A DNA stretch of 8,535 nt from contig CANDJX010000071.1 in NCBI GenBank assembly GCA_947385185.1, positions 1 to 8,535 of the forward strand, given 5' to 3'. Positions 1-6,319 of the stretch are shown here, one piece after another. How positions within the stretch are numbered: position 1 is the stretch's first letter; each line of letters starts with the position of its first letter. A program made the translations under genes and the position numbers. This DNA is from an uncultured Clostridia bacterium (lineage in GTDB: Bacteria > Bacillota > Clostridia > Christensenellales > Pumilibacteraceae). The notes under the pieces were generated by a model. That model did no database searches. It was not told the origin of the DNA and saw only the letters and a program-made list of their open reading frames with translations.

Positions 1-74
1 TTTCGTTATCCCTCTTCTATACTCGCGCGCAGTTCGCCCCCTCTATACGGCATACAAAAAAAATACAACGACCC
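1..74. repeat. 74-bp direct repeat, copy 1
   Basis: This stretch matches 163-236 base for base except one position (A at 56, C at 218). It begins at the first base of the window, so the repeat may extend further left. Its right end carries an A-tract followed by TACAACGACCC, which is one arm of the tRNA-Leu terminator seen complete beside copy 2. Here the partner arm is absent. No coding potential is visible. Function is unknown; it could be a duplicated tRNA 3' flank or a dispersed intergenic repeat. Confidence 0.9.
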
Positions 75-162
75 CTTTCCCTATCGGTCGGGGTAAGGCG
101 ATTTCATCGCCTTGGCGTTCGCGCTTCGCGCTCGGCTGAGCGAACGCTTGCTATTGTTTCTT
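75..162. other. Spacer between repeats with two adjacent hairpins
   Basis: This 88-bp non-coding spacer holds two back-to-back inverted repeats. Positions 95-102 pair with 106-113 (AAGGCGAT/ATCGCCTT, loop of 3). Positions 115-122 pair with 140-147 (GCGTTCGC/GCGAACGC, loop of 17, with an internal CTC/GAG pairing possible). Read on the minus strand they come just before the GGGTCGTTGTA plus T-run half-terminator of repeat copy 1, so a short structured transcript on that strand is conceivable. I recognise no RNA family. Confidence 0.5.
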
Positions 163-236
163 TTTCGTTATCCCTCTTCTATACTCGCGCGCAGTTCGCC
201 CCCTCTATACGGCATACCAAAAAAATACAACGACCC
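163..236. repeat. 74-bp direct repeat, copy 2
   Basis: Second copy of the repeat at 1-74, 162 bp away, with one mismatch. Its right end (219-236) forms the distal arm and T-run of the tRNA-Leu terminator when read on the minus strand. The repeat therefore begins inside a functional terminator and runs about 55 bp beyond it. Confidence 0.9.
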
Positions 237-258
237 TAAAGGGTCGTTGTATTTTTTT
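219..258 (-). terminator. Intrinsic terminator after tRNA-Leu
   Basis: Positions 226-236 and 241-251 form a perfect 11-bp stem (TACAACGACCC/GGGTCGTTGTA) with a 4-base loop. A-runs and T-runs flank it, so the minus-strand transcript ends in seven U. It lies directly after the tRNA CCA end. No other terminator is visible between the upstream operon and this point, so it may also end the operon transcript. Confidence 0.88.
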
Positions 259-344
259 GGTGCCGGTGGTCGGGGTCGAACCGACACGGTATCGCTACCG
301 CGGGATTTTGAGTCCCGTGCGTCTGCCAATTTCACCACACCGGC
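258..344 (-). tRNA. tRNA-Leu (anticodon CAA)
   Basis: The minus strand folds as an 87-nt class II tRNA. It has a 7-bp acceptor stem GCCGGTG/CACCGGC, a D arm with GG in the loop, an anticodon stem CGGGA/TCCCG around loop CTCAAAA, a long variable arm CGGTA-GCGA-TACCG, and a T arm GTCGG-TTCGACC-CCGAC. The discriminator base is A and the CCA end is encoded in the genome (258-260). The anticodon CAA (308-310 on the plus strand) reads leucine codon UUG. The long variable arm and A discriminator fit leucine identity. Confidence 0.97.
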
Positions 345-360
345 ATGGTTTCCGCGAAGT

Positions 361-389
361 ATATTATCACATCCGCGGAAAAAAGTAAA
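361..389 (-). promoter_or_regulatory. Probable promoter of tRNA-Leu
   Basis: On the minus strand TTTACT (389-384) lies 15 nt before an extended -10 TGTGATAAT (371-363). This would start transcription near 356, about a dozen bases before the mature tRNA. A 7-bp inverted repeat (350-356 with 374-380, TTCCGCG/CGCGGAA) brackets the -10. The short spacing makes this a moderate call; the tRNA could instead be carried by read-through from the operon upstream. Confidence 0.5.
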
Positions 390-395
390 GCGTTT

Positions 396-797
396 TTATA
401 AAATTATGACGTCGAGAGCGCGAAGTACTCCGAGCGCTTTATCCGGCGTCGAGGTTTTGAACCCGATCTGTGCGCGCCCGCCCTTGCCCGCGAACGAATA
501 CAGATAATCGATATTTATTCCGGCGTCGTACAGCACTATCAGAATATCCGCCAATGCGCCCGGTCTGTCCGGCACTTCGATACCTATCAGTTCGACAAGC
601 GACGCGACAAAACCGCATTTTTTAAGAGTCGAAAGCGCTTTTTCGTTGTCGTCCGTAATAAGACGGAGAATACCGAATTCACGCGTATCGGCGATCGACA
701 TCGAATTAAGATTCACGCCCGCGTTCTTAAGCGCCTTGCAGCACTCGCTTACTCTTCCTTCTCTGTTCTCGAGAAAAACCGCTAATTGTTGAATCAT
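396..797 (-). CDS. Tandem ACT-domain protein (putative amino-acid sensor)
   Basis: A 133-residue protein made of two ACT domains, about residues 1-66 and 71-133. The second has the classic signature around VPDRPGALADIL (75-86), followed by an AGINIDYLY stretch. ACT domains bind small ligands, usually amino acids, and often form regulatory dimers; there is no catalytic domain here. It is the last gene of the operon, beginning 17 nt after the stop of the upstream ligase. A strong AAGGAGGG site (801-808) sits 3 nt before the ATG and supports this start. Small ACT proteins beside phenylacetate-CoA ligase genes are a known arrangement in anaerobes. By inference it senses an aromatic amino acid or aryl-acetate, and the binding partner is unknown. 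The fold is secure; the ligand and target are not. Confidence 0.93.
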   Translation of the reverse strand: MIQQLAVFLENREGRVSECCKALKNAGVNLNSMSIADTREFGILRLITDDNEKALSTLKKCGFVASLVELIGIEVPDRPGALADILIVLYDAGINIDYLYSFAGKGGRAQIGFKTSTPDKALGVLRALDVIIL

Positions 798-814
798 TTT
801 CCCTCCTTGAAGCC

Positions 815-2119
815 TTAGAGCTTTCTGAAATCCGTGATACGTTTACTCTTTCCTTCGCTACGGGCAACGGTACCCGGCGACACGAGAGTGATCTTTGCGC
901 TTACGCTGAGCGCCGACGCCATATCCGCGCTCAATTTTTTCCTTATCGCTTCGACGCCCTCGACGTTGTCGATAGGTATCTCGGGCGACAGTTCCACCAC
1001 TATTTCCATAGTATCGAGATTATTGACGCGATCTACGTTGATGTGATAATGCGGCTCTATATTCTTATTCCCGAGAAGAACGCTTTCTATCTGCGACGGG
1101 AATACGTTTACCCCTCGTATTATAAGCATATCGTCGCTTCTTCCCGTGATTTTATTGAGCTTGACGGTCGTCCTGCCGCACGGGCACGGGTCGTTATTAA
1201 GGCTCGCTATGTCGCGGGTGCGATAACGCAAAAGCGGCATACCCTCTTTATCGAGTGTGGTTATTACAAGCTCGCCCGACTGCTTAAACCCGAGCGGCTC
1301 GAGCGAATCGACGTCCACGATTTCGGGGAAATAGTGGTCGTCCTGGAAATGCATACCCGTCTTATACTCGCAATCGGTCGCAACCCCGGGTCCCGCAATC
1401 TCGCTCAGTCCGTAAATATCGCACGCTCTTATTCCGAGACGGCTCTCGATATCCGCGCGCATTTCCTCCGACCAGGCTTCCGCGCCGAAACATCCGCCTC
1501 TGAGCTTGATGTCAACGCCGGGCTTCAAGCCCATTTTTTCGATTTCTTCGGTAAGATAAATTATGTAAGACGGCGTGCAACAAATAATATCCGCGCCGAA
1601 ATCGGTAAGCAATTGGATCTGTTTCTGCGTATTTCCGGCAGATGCGGGGACGACTACCGCGCCGAGTTTCTCGCCTGCATAATGCATTCCGAGTCCGCCC
1701 GTGAACAATCCGTAGCCGTACGAAACGTGAACTATGCTCTCCTCGGTCGCGCCTGCCATAACGAGCGACCGCGCCGCGCATTCCGCCCAGACGTCTATAT
1801 CCTTTTTCGTATAGCCCGCAACTGTCAGTTTTCCCGTCGTTGCGCTCGACGCGTGCAGACGTACGAGATCGCGTTTCGGCGCCGCCATCATTCCGAACGG
1901 GTACGCCGCGCGCAGATCGGCTTTCGTGGTAAACGGAAGTTTGTATATGTCGTTTATCGTCTTTATGTCGGACGGTTTGAGCTTAATCGCGTCCATTTTT
2001 TCGCGATAAGGCTTCTGGTTTTCGTAAACGTATCCGACTGTTTTTACAAGCCGCTCGGACTGAAGTACGAACTTCTGGTCGGCGCTCATTGTTTCGAGTT
2101 CTTTCTGAAAATAGTCCAT
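815..2119 (-). CDS. paaK: Phenylacetate-CoA ligase family protein, copy 1 (altered P-loop)
   Basis: A 434-residue AMP-forming aryl-CoA ligase, the usual PaaK length. Family reaction: aryl-acetate + ATP + CoA gives aryl-acetyl-CoA + AMP + PPi. Visible motifs are a phosphate loop at 91-98, YGLSE at 236-240, YRTRD at 299-303, GRSDDM at 326-331 and a C-terminal EGKSKR (422-427) carrying the adenylation lysine region. C250, H257, C312 and C314 match a Cys/His set in copy 2 and could bind zinc (inference). The phosphate loop reads SSATTGKL where the family consensus is SSGTTGKP, so a Gly and a Pro are replaced; both codons (GCA, CTG) are one base from the consensus residue. An upstream in-frame TTG would add 7 residues, but AAAGGGG (2125-2131), 5 nt before the ATG at 2119, favours the shorter start. 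It lies 25 nt after iorB. Substrate preference is unknown. Confidence 0.93.
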   Translation of the reverse strand: MDYFQKELETMSADQKFVLQSERLVKTVGYVYENQKPYREKMDAIKLKPSDIKTINDIYKLPFTTKADLRAAYPFGMMAAPKRDLVRLHASSATTGKLTVAGYTKKDIDVWAECAARSLVMAGATEESIVHVSYGYGLFTGGLGMHYAGEKLGAVVVPASAGNTQKQIQLLTDFGADIICCTPSYIIYLTEEIEKMGLKPGVDIKLRGGCFGAEAWSEEMRADIESRLGIRACDIYGLSEIAGPGVATDCEYKTGMHFQDDHYFPEIVDVDSLEPLGFKQSGELVITTLDKEGMPLLRYRTRDIASLNNDPCPCGRTTVKLNKITGRSDDMLIIRGVNVFPSQIESVLLGNKNIEPHYHINVDRVNNLDTMEIVVELSPEIPIDNVEGVEAIRKKLSADMASALSVSAKITLVSPGTVARSEGKSKRITDFRKL

Positions 2120-2124
2120 ATTTT

Positions 2125-2131
2125 CCCCTTT
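2125..2131 (-). promoter_or_regulatory. Ribosome binding site setting the start of ligase copy 1
   Basis: AAAGGGG on the minus strand, 5 nt before ATG 2119-2117. It falls inside the N-terminal extension that would be translated from a TTG at 2140-2138, so it argues for the ATG. With that start, the phosphate loops of both ligases have the same residue numbers. Confidence 0.7.
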
Positions 2132-2144
2132 GGATTTCAAGCGT

Positions 2145-2714
2145 TTATTTTACTCTGTTATAGCCCGTATCGAACGCGCGCAGATTCAGTTCTCTGAACT
2201 TTTCGGGAACGCATTCCGAAACCGCCTGCTCCATAACGTCGCGTTCGAAGCCGAACAGCCTGCACAGACAACCGAGCATGACTATATTGGTCGCCTTTGC
2301 GCTTCCCGCGCTCTCCGCCATTTCCGTAGCCGGGACGAAGTACGCGCGATTGACTTCCTGCAAAAGCGAGGCTTTCAAACCGGAAGGATATTCGACCGCG
2401 CCGGTAATACAAGGCATCGGCAATATACGTTCGTCATTGACGAGCAGTATGCCGTCCTCTTTAAGAAAATGCTTTACGCGCGCAGCTTCGAGGACTTCGA
2501 ACGCAATGACCATATCCGCGCCGCCTTCCCAGATCACGGGAGAATATATTTTTTCGCCAATACGGACGTGCGTCGTGACGCTTCCGCCGCGCTGGCTCAT
2601 TCCGTGCACTTCGCTGAGCTTGCAGTCCATACCCGCGAGCTGTGCGTATTTTCCGAGGACGCGGCTGGTCAGAAGCGTGCCCTGTCCGCCTACGCCCGCG
2701 ATAAGAATATTCAT
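2145..2714 (-). CDS. iorB: Indolepyruvate:ferredoxin oxidoreductase, beta subunit
   Basis: A 189-residue protein of the pyruvate:ferredoxin oxidoreductase gamma-domain type, the normal size for IorB. Its N terminus has the family's GVGGQGTLLTSRVLG (7-21), followed by EVHGMSQRGGSV (35-46), both typical of this subunit. It pairs with IorA in the cytoplasm for CoA-dependent oxidative decarboxylation of aryl-pyruvates; ThDP and the iron-sulfur clusters are on IorA. The gene overlaps the end of iorA within ATGATGA, implying translational coupling. AAAAGGAGGG (2721-2730) precedes two tandem ATGs; the second (2714) has the better spacing, and starting at 2717 would add one Met. A longer in-frame extension to 2870 lies inside iorA and is rejected. 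The identity is firm from sequence and from its partner. Confidence 0.96.
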   Translation of the reverse strand: MNILIAGVGGQGTLLTSRVLGKYAQLAGMDCKLSEVHGMSQRGGSVTTHVRIGEKIYSPVIWEGGADMVIAFEVLEAARVKHFLKEDGILLVNDERILPMPCITGAVEYPSGLKASLLQEVNRAYFVPATEMAESAGSAKATNIVMLGCLCRLFGFERDVMEQAVSECVPEKFRELNLRAFDTGYNRVK

Positions 2715-4450
2715 CATACGCCCTCCTTTTCCACCGTAATGGCGCCGAACGGGCAAATCCTTGCGCACAGTCCGCAGCCCGTACACTGAACGGGATCGAT
2801 CGAAATCCCGTCTTTGCCTTTCACGATCGCGGGACAACCGAGTTTCATGCACTTGCCGCAATTTCTGCAACCGTTTACGATCGCTTTGGGCTTCGGCGAC
2901 TTATCGAGCAAAACGCAGGGACGCTGTGCGATTATGACGCTTACTTTGTCCGACGCTATGCCCTTTTTGATCGCGTCCTCGACGGCGGCGACGTCGTATG
3001 CGTCAACAACGCTGACGTCCTTGACTCCGCAGGCGCGGCAAAGATCGTCGAGGAGCACCGCCGGCGCAGGCTCGCCTTTGAGATTTTTGCCCGTAGCGGG
3101 ATGCTGCTGATGTCCGGTCATACCCGTTGTGGAATTGTCCAGAATTATGAGCGTAATACCGCTCTCGTTGTATACGGCGTTTATAAGTCCGGTAATGCCC
3201 GAATGAATAAACGTGGAATCGCCTATGACGGCGACGTTATTGCTTACGCCCTTCGTGGCTTTCTTGAAGCCGTGCGCCATAGACACCGAACCGCCCATGC
3301 AAAGCACGGTGTCTACCGCCGCGAGCGGGGGCTGCGCGCCGAGAGTATAACAGCCTATATCGCCGTTGACCGTCAGTTTGAGTTTATTTAACACATAGAA
3401 CACCCCGCGGTGAGGACAACCCGCGCACATAACGGGCGGACGAGGCGGAACTTTATCGGGGACGGGCACGGGCAGACGCTCGAATTTTTCGAGGATCTTG
3501 GACACGGATATTTCACCCTGAAGCGAAAAAATATCCTTTCCCTTGCACTTTATACCCGCCGCCTTGAGCTGGTCCTCGATAAACGGCTCGAGTTCTTCTA
3601 TAACGAACAGTTGCGATACTTTCTGCGAAAACGCCTGTATGGCTTTGATCGGAAGCGGATGCACGGTGCCGACCTTGAAAACGTTTGCGTTCGGCAACGC
3701 TTCTTTTACGTATTCGTAAACCACGCCCGAACATACCACGCCGATCTTGCTCTTGGTATATTCCGCGCGGTTGACGGACAGCCCGTTCACATACTCGGCA
3801 AGCTCGCTGTCGCGCTCCTCGACGAAACGATGACGTACGATTGCATTTGCGGGCATCATTGCATACTTTGCGACCGATTTTTCATAGGGGCGGAGCGGAA
3901 CGTCCTCGCGCTCGCACAATTCCACGAGACTGCGCGAATGCGCCACGCGCGTGGTAAGCCGAAGCAAAACGGGCGTGTCGAACTTTTCGCTTATTTCATA
4001 AGCGAGTTTGACGAAATCCTTGGCTTCCTGCGCGTCGCTCGGCTCGAGCATAGGGACGTGCGAACTGCGCGCGTAATAACGCGAATCCTGTTCGTTCTGC
4101 GACGAATGCATACCCGGATCGTCCGCGACGACGATAACGAGTCCGCCGTTAATGCCCGTGTACGACGACGTAAACAGCGGATCGGCGGCAACGTTGAGCC
4201 CGACGTGTTTCATGCACGCCATAGCGCGCGCGCCTGCGACAGCCGCGCCGACCGCGACTTCGACCGCGACTTTCTCATTCGGCGCCCACTCCGCATAAAC
4301 GCCGTCGAAAGTGACGAAATTTTCCGCGATCTCGGTACTCGGCGTACCGGGATACGCAGACAATACGCGCACTCCCGCTTCGTATGCGCCGCGAGCGACC
4401 GCGCGGTTGGTGAGCATCAATTCTTTGTTTGTATTCTGAGTCTTTTCCAT
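2714..4450 (-). CDS. iorA: Indolepyruvate:ferredoxin oxidoreductase, alpha subunit
   Basis: A 578-residue catalytic subunit. Aryl-pyruvate + CoA + oxidised ferredoxin gives aryl-acetyl-CoA + CO2 + reduced ferredoxin. Order: pyrimidine-binding domain (about 12-175, with WAPNEKVAVE at 55-64 holding the likely activating Glu59), a middle domain (about 230-325), CAGCPHRG at 342-349, then the ThDP/Mg domain with GDST at 410-413 and LDNS at 437-440. The C-terminal ferredoxin domain has Cys 528, 531, 534, 539 and Cys 556, 559, 562, 566, enough for two [4Fe-4S] clusters. The set is complete with no missing ligand. It starts 4 nt after the stop of ligase copy 2, without a strong Shine-Dalgarno, so translational coupling is likely; Met12 is a possible alternative start. 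The oxygen-sensitive clusters and ferredoxin use point to an anaerobe. Whether it runs oxidatively or reductively (aryl-acetate salvage, as proposed in methanogens) is undecided. Confidence 0.97.
   Translation of the reverse strand: MEKTQNTNKELMLTNRAVARGAYEAGVRVLSAYPGTPSTEIAENFVTFDGVYAEWAPNEKVAVEVAVGAAVAGARAMACMKHVGLNVAADPLFTSSYTGINGGLVIVVADDPGMHSSQNEQDSRYYARSSHVPMLEPSDAQEAKDFVKLAYEISEKFDTPVLLRLTTRVAHSRSLVELCEREDVPLRPYEKSVAKYAMMPANAIVRHRFVEERDSELAEYVNGLSVNRAEYTKSKIGVVCSGVVYEYVKEALPNANVFKVGTVHPLPIKAIQAFSQKVSQLFVIEELEPFIEDQLKAAGIKCKGKDIFSLQGEISVSKILEKFERLPVPVPDKVPPRPPVMCAGCPHRGVFYVLNKLKLTVNGDIGCYTLGAQPPLAAVDTVLCMGGSVSMAHGFKKATKGVSNNVAVIGDSTFIHSGITGLINAVYNESGITLIILDNSTTGMTGHQQHPATGKNLKGEPAPAVLLDDLCRACGVKDVSVVDAYDVAAVEDAIKKGIASDKVSVIIAQRPCVLLDKSPKPKAIVNGCRNCGKCMKLGCPAIVKGKDGISIDPVQCTGCGLCARICPFGAITVEKEGV
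2721..2730 (-). promoter_or_regulatory. Ribosome binding site of iorB inside the end of iorA
   Basis: AAAAGGAGGG on the minus strand is 3 nt before ATG 2717 and 6 nt before ATG 2714. It lies within the last codons of iorA and overrides the longer upstream reading frame as the iorB start. Confidence 0.8.
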
Positions 4451-4454
4451 ATCT

Positions 4455-5756
4455 TTAATATTGTCTGAGGTCTATGACCCGTTTCGCTTTTCCTTCATAA
4501 CGCTTGAGCGTCATATGCTCGACTATGCTGAGTTTAACGTCGATCTGAAGTACGGTCTTAAGCGCGTGCTTGATGTCGCGGCTGAGTTTTTCGAGCCTGC
4601 CGTAATCTCCGACGATCGCGTCGTCCACGAGCTCGACGCGGACTTCGAGCTTGTCCTTATAGTCCTCGCGCGTAACGACGATTTCGTAAGTCCCGCCGAT
4701 CTCGGGGAACGTGAGGAGCACTCCCTCGATCTGCGACGGAAAGACGTTCACGCCTTTTATGATAAGCATATCGTCCGTTCTACCCTTGAGTTTCGCCATA
4801 CGCGCAGTCGTCCTGCCGCAAGCGCACGGAGAATAATCGATCGCCGTAACGTCTTTCGTGCGATACCTTATCATCGGCATGGATTTTTTCGTGAGCGCGG
4901 TAAGAACGAGTTCGCCGTACTCGCCTTCGCCAAGCGGCTTAAAGGTCGTCGGGTCGAGTATTTCGGGGTAAAAATGGTCCTCGTTGACGTGCATACCGCA
5001 CTTCAATTCGCACTCGCCGGACACGCCGGGACCGATCAGTTCGCTGAGTCCGTAATTGTCCGTGGGAAGCAAATGCAATTTGCGCGCGATCTCGGCGTGC
5101 ATGGCGTCCGAGCTCGCTTCGCTGCCGAACATTCCGACGCGGAGTTTGAAATCTTCGGGTTTATATCCGAGTCGTTCCATTTCCTCCGCGATATGCAGCG
5201 CGTAAGAGGGCGTTGCGACGAGCGCGGTCGATTGCAGGTCTTTCATGAGCATTATCTGACGCTCGGTATTTCCGGTAGACGCGGGAATGACCGCCGCGCC
5301 TATCCTCTCCCAGCCCTGATGCAGACCGAGCGCACCGGTGAACAATCCGTAGCCGAAACATATCTGAACAATATCGTCGCTCCGACCGCCCGCCGCGGCG
5401 ACAAGCCGCGCCATGCATTCCGTCCAGACCTCCATATCTTCGGCGGTATAAGCGACAACGGTCGGTTTCCCGCTCGTGCCGCTCGACGCGTGTATACGCG
5501 AGATTTCGGACAGAGGCACGGATAACAACCCGTAAGGATAATTATCCCGCAGATCCGATTTCGTGACGAACGGAAGTTTTTCTATGTCTTTGAGCGTCTG
5601 TATATGAGAGGGCTTTACGCCCGCTTCGTCGTATTTTTTCTTATAGAACGGAACGTGATCGTATGCGTAAGATACGATAAATTTAAGTCTTTCGAGCTGA
5701 AGTTCGCGCATTTCCTTGCGCGACATGGTTTCTGCTTTTTCGTCGTAGATCATCAT
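4455..5756 (-). CDS. paaK: Phenylacetate-CoA ligase, copy 2 (canonical motifs)
   Basis: A 433-residue AMP-forming ligase paralogous to the copy at 815-2119. The phosphate loop is consensus-like (SSGTSGKP, 91-98), followed by YGLSE (235-239), YRTKD (298-302), GRTDDM (325-330) and EGKAKR (421-426). C249, H256, C311 and C313 parallel the Cys/His set in copy 1. It is expected to interconvert aryl-acetate and aryl-acetyl-CoA in the cytoplasm, next to IorAB that makes or consumes the same thioester. It begins 15 nt after the thioesterase stop and ends 4 nt before iorA. Two Met codons are adjacent (5756 and 5753) behind a GAGGG site, so the first residue is uncertain by one. All catalytic motifs look intact, so of the two paralogs this is the safer candidate for the active ligase. 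Confidence 0.95.
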   Translation of the reverse strand: MMIYDEKAETMSRKEMRELQLERLKFIVSYAYDHVPFYKKKYDEAGVKPSHIQTLKDIEKLPFVTKSDLRDNYPYGLLSVPLSEISRIHASSGTSGKPTVVAYTAEDMEVWTECMARLVAAAGGRSDDIVQICFGYGLFTGALGLHQGWERIGAAVIPASTGNTERQIMLMKDLQSTALVATPSYALHIAEEMERLGYKPEDFKLRVGMFGSEASSDAMHAEIARKLHLLPTDNYGLSELIGPGVSGECELKCGMHVNEDHFYPEILDPTTFKPLGEGEYGELVLTALTKKSMPMIRYRTKDVTAIDYSPCACGRTTARMAKLKGRTDDMLIIKGVNVFPSQIEGVLLTFPEIGGTYEIVVTREDYKDKLEVRVELVDDAIVGDYGRLEKLSRDIKHALKTVLQIDVKLSIVEHMTLKRYEGKAKRVIDLRQY

Positions 5757-5771
5757 AAACCCTCGGTTGCC

Positions 5772-6203
5772 TTATTTTTCTGCGAGTTTTGCGAAAACTT
5801 CGTCGCGATCCGTATCCTTTACAAAACCGTTGAATCGGCAGACGCACACCGTATTGCCGTCCGCGTCCGCAACGACCACGTCGCTGACGGTGTTGTGACC
5901 GCGCCGTACCGTTTCGGTCGCCGTTGCCGTAACGACCCCCGTATACGCCGCCGCAACGTAAGATATACTGCCGCATTGCGTAACGGTTATCGGATGGCGG
6001 AAATTGCCGAGCACGGCGAACGCAAAATCCGCGATAGTATAGAGCATACCGCCCTGAACGCAACCGTTGGCGTTCAGATGTTTCGGTCCTATATAAGCGC
6101 GGACTACGGCTCTGTCCTCGTTCACTTCGATTATTTCGATACCCGCTTCTATAGCGAATTTATCGCCCTCGAAAAATTTCCGCATAAGATCTTCGCTATT
6201 CAT
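5772..6203 (-). CDS. paaI: PaaI-family hotdog-fold thioesterase
   Basis: A 143-residue single hotdog-domain protein, the usual PaaI size. The active-site helix region reads HLNANGCVQGGMLYTIAD (42-59), matching the PaaI pattern HxNxxGxxHGGxxxxxAD; Asp59 is in the position of the catalytic acid. The HGG histidine is replaced by Gln50, which I believe also occurs in other bacterial members. The family hydrolyses aryl-CoA esters, phenylacetyl-CoA in the best known case, probably to free CoA or clear dead-end esters. It is the first gene of the operon and so is co-expressed with two enzymes that handle the same ester. No Shine-Dalgarno precedes this ATG; a TATAAT box ends 6 nt before it, so the mRNA is predicted to be leaderless. 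Met7 is a fallback start with only a weak upstream site. The specific substrate is inferred from context. Confidence 0.93.
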   Translation of the reverse strand: MNSEDLMRKFFEGDKFAIEAGIEIIEVNEDRAVVRAYIGPKHLNANGCVQGGMLYTIADFAFAVLGNFRHPITVTQCGSISYVAAAYTGVVTATATETVRRGHNTVSDVVVADADGNTVCVCRFNGFVKDTDRDEVFAKLAEK

Positions 6204-6209
6204 ACGGTT

Positions 6210-6238
6210 ATTATAACATACGGAAATGCAATAGTCAA
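6210..6238 (-). promoter_or_regulatory. Operon promoter, predicted leaderless start
   Basis: On the minus strand TTGACT (6238-6233), a 17-nt spacer and a perfect TATAAT (6215-6210). Counting seven bases beyond the -10 puts +1 on the A of the thioesterase ATG (6203). It is the only strong promoter I see for the six-gene operon, so control should act at initiation rather than in a leader RNA. Confidence 0.85.
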
Positions 6239-6269
6239 TGTAAATGCAAAAAACGAATTGTGAAATTTA

Positions 6270-6319
6270 GTAACAAAATAAAACGGGCGGGAGCGCTCAT
6301 GAACGCTTCCCGTCCGTTT
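6270..6319 (-). terminator. Intrinsic terminator of the leucine-rich-repeat gene
   Basis: On the minus strand arm AAACGGACGGGAAGCG (6319-6304) pairs with CGCTCCCGCCCGTTT (6295-6281), with one mismatch and one bulge, and is followed by TTTTATTTTGTT. It lies just after the stop at 6343 and separates that gene from the operon promoter at 6210-6238. Confidence 0.82.

Noticed and set aside
84..113. Possible degenerate second tRNA next to repeat copy 1
   Set aside because: Only about nine bases (GGTCGGGGT) match the tRNA-Leu T-arm side; no acceptor, anticodon or D arm can be formed.
1..236. CRISPR-like repeat-spacer pattern
   Set aside because: There are only two units, 74 bp long with an 88-bp hairpin-rich spacer, no cas genes, and the repeat overlaps a tRNA terminator.
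112..507. Plus-strand open frame crossing the repeat, the tRNA and the ACT gene end
   Set aside because: It runs through a tRNA on the opposite strand and a terminator, which is incompatible with a real protein.
2120..2140. TTG start for ligase copy 1
   Set aside because: The ribosome site AAAGGGG lies inside this extension and sits correctly before the ATG at 2119.
1043..2197. Long plus-strand open frame (384 codons) opposite ligase copy 1
   Set aside because: It is antisense to a gene with clear family motifs, encodes an Arg/His-rich sequence with no recognisable domain, and arises from codon bias.
2718..2870. Upstream extension of iorB
   Set aside because: The added residues are Arg-rich out-of-frame iorA sequence, and a strong ribosome site selects the ATG at 2714/2717.
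3410..5525. Two plus-strand open frames of about 350 codons opposite iorA and ligase copy 2
   Set aside because: Same reason: they mirror well-supported minus-strand genes and show no family signature or ribosome site.
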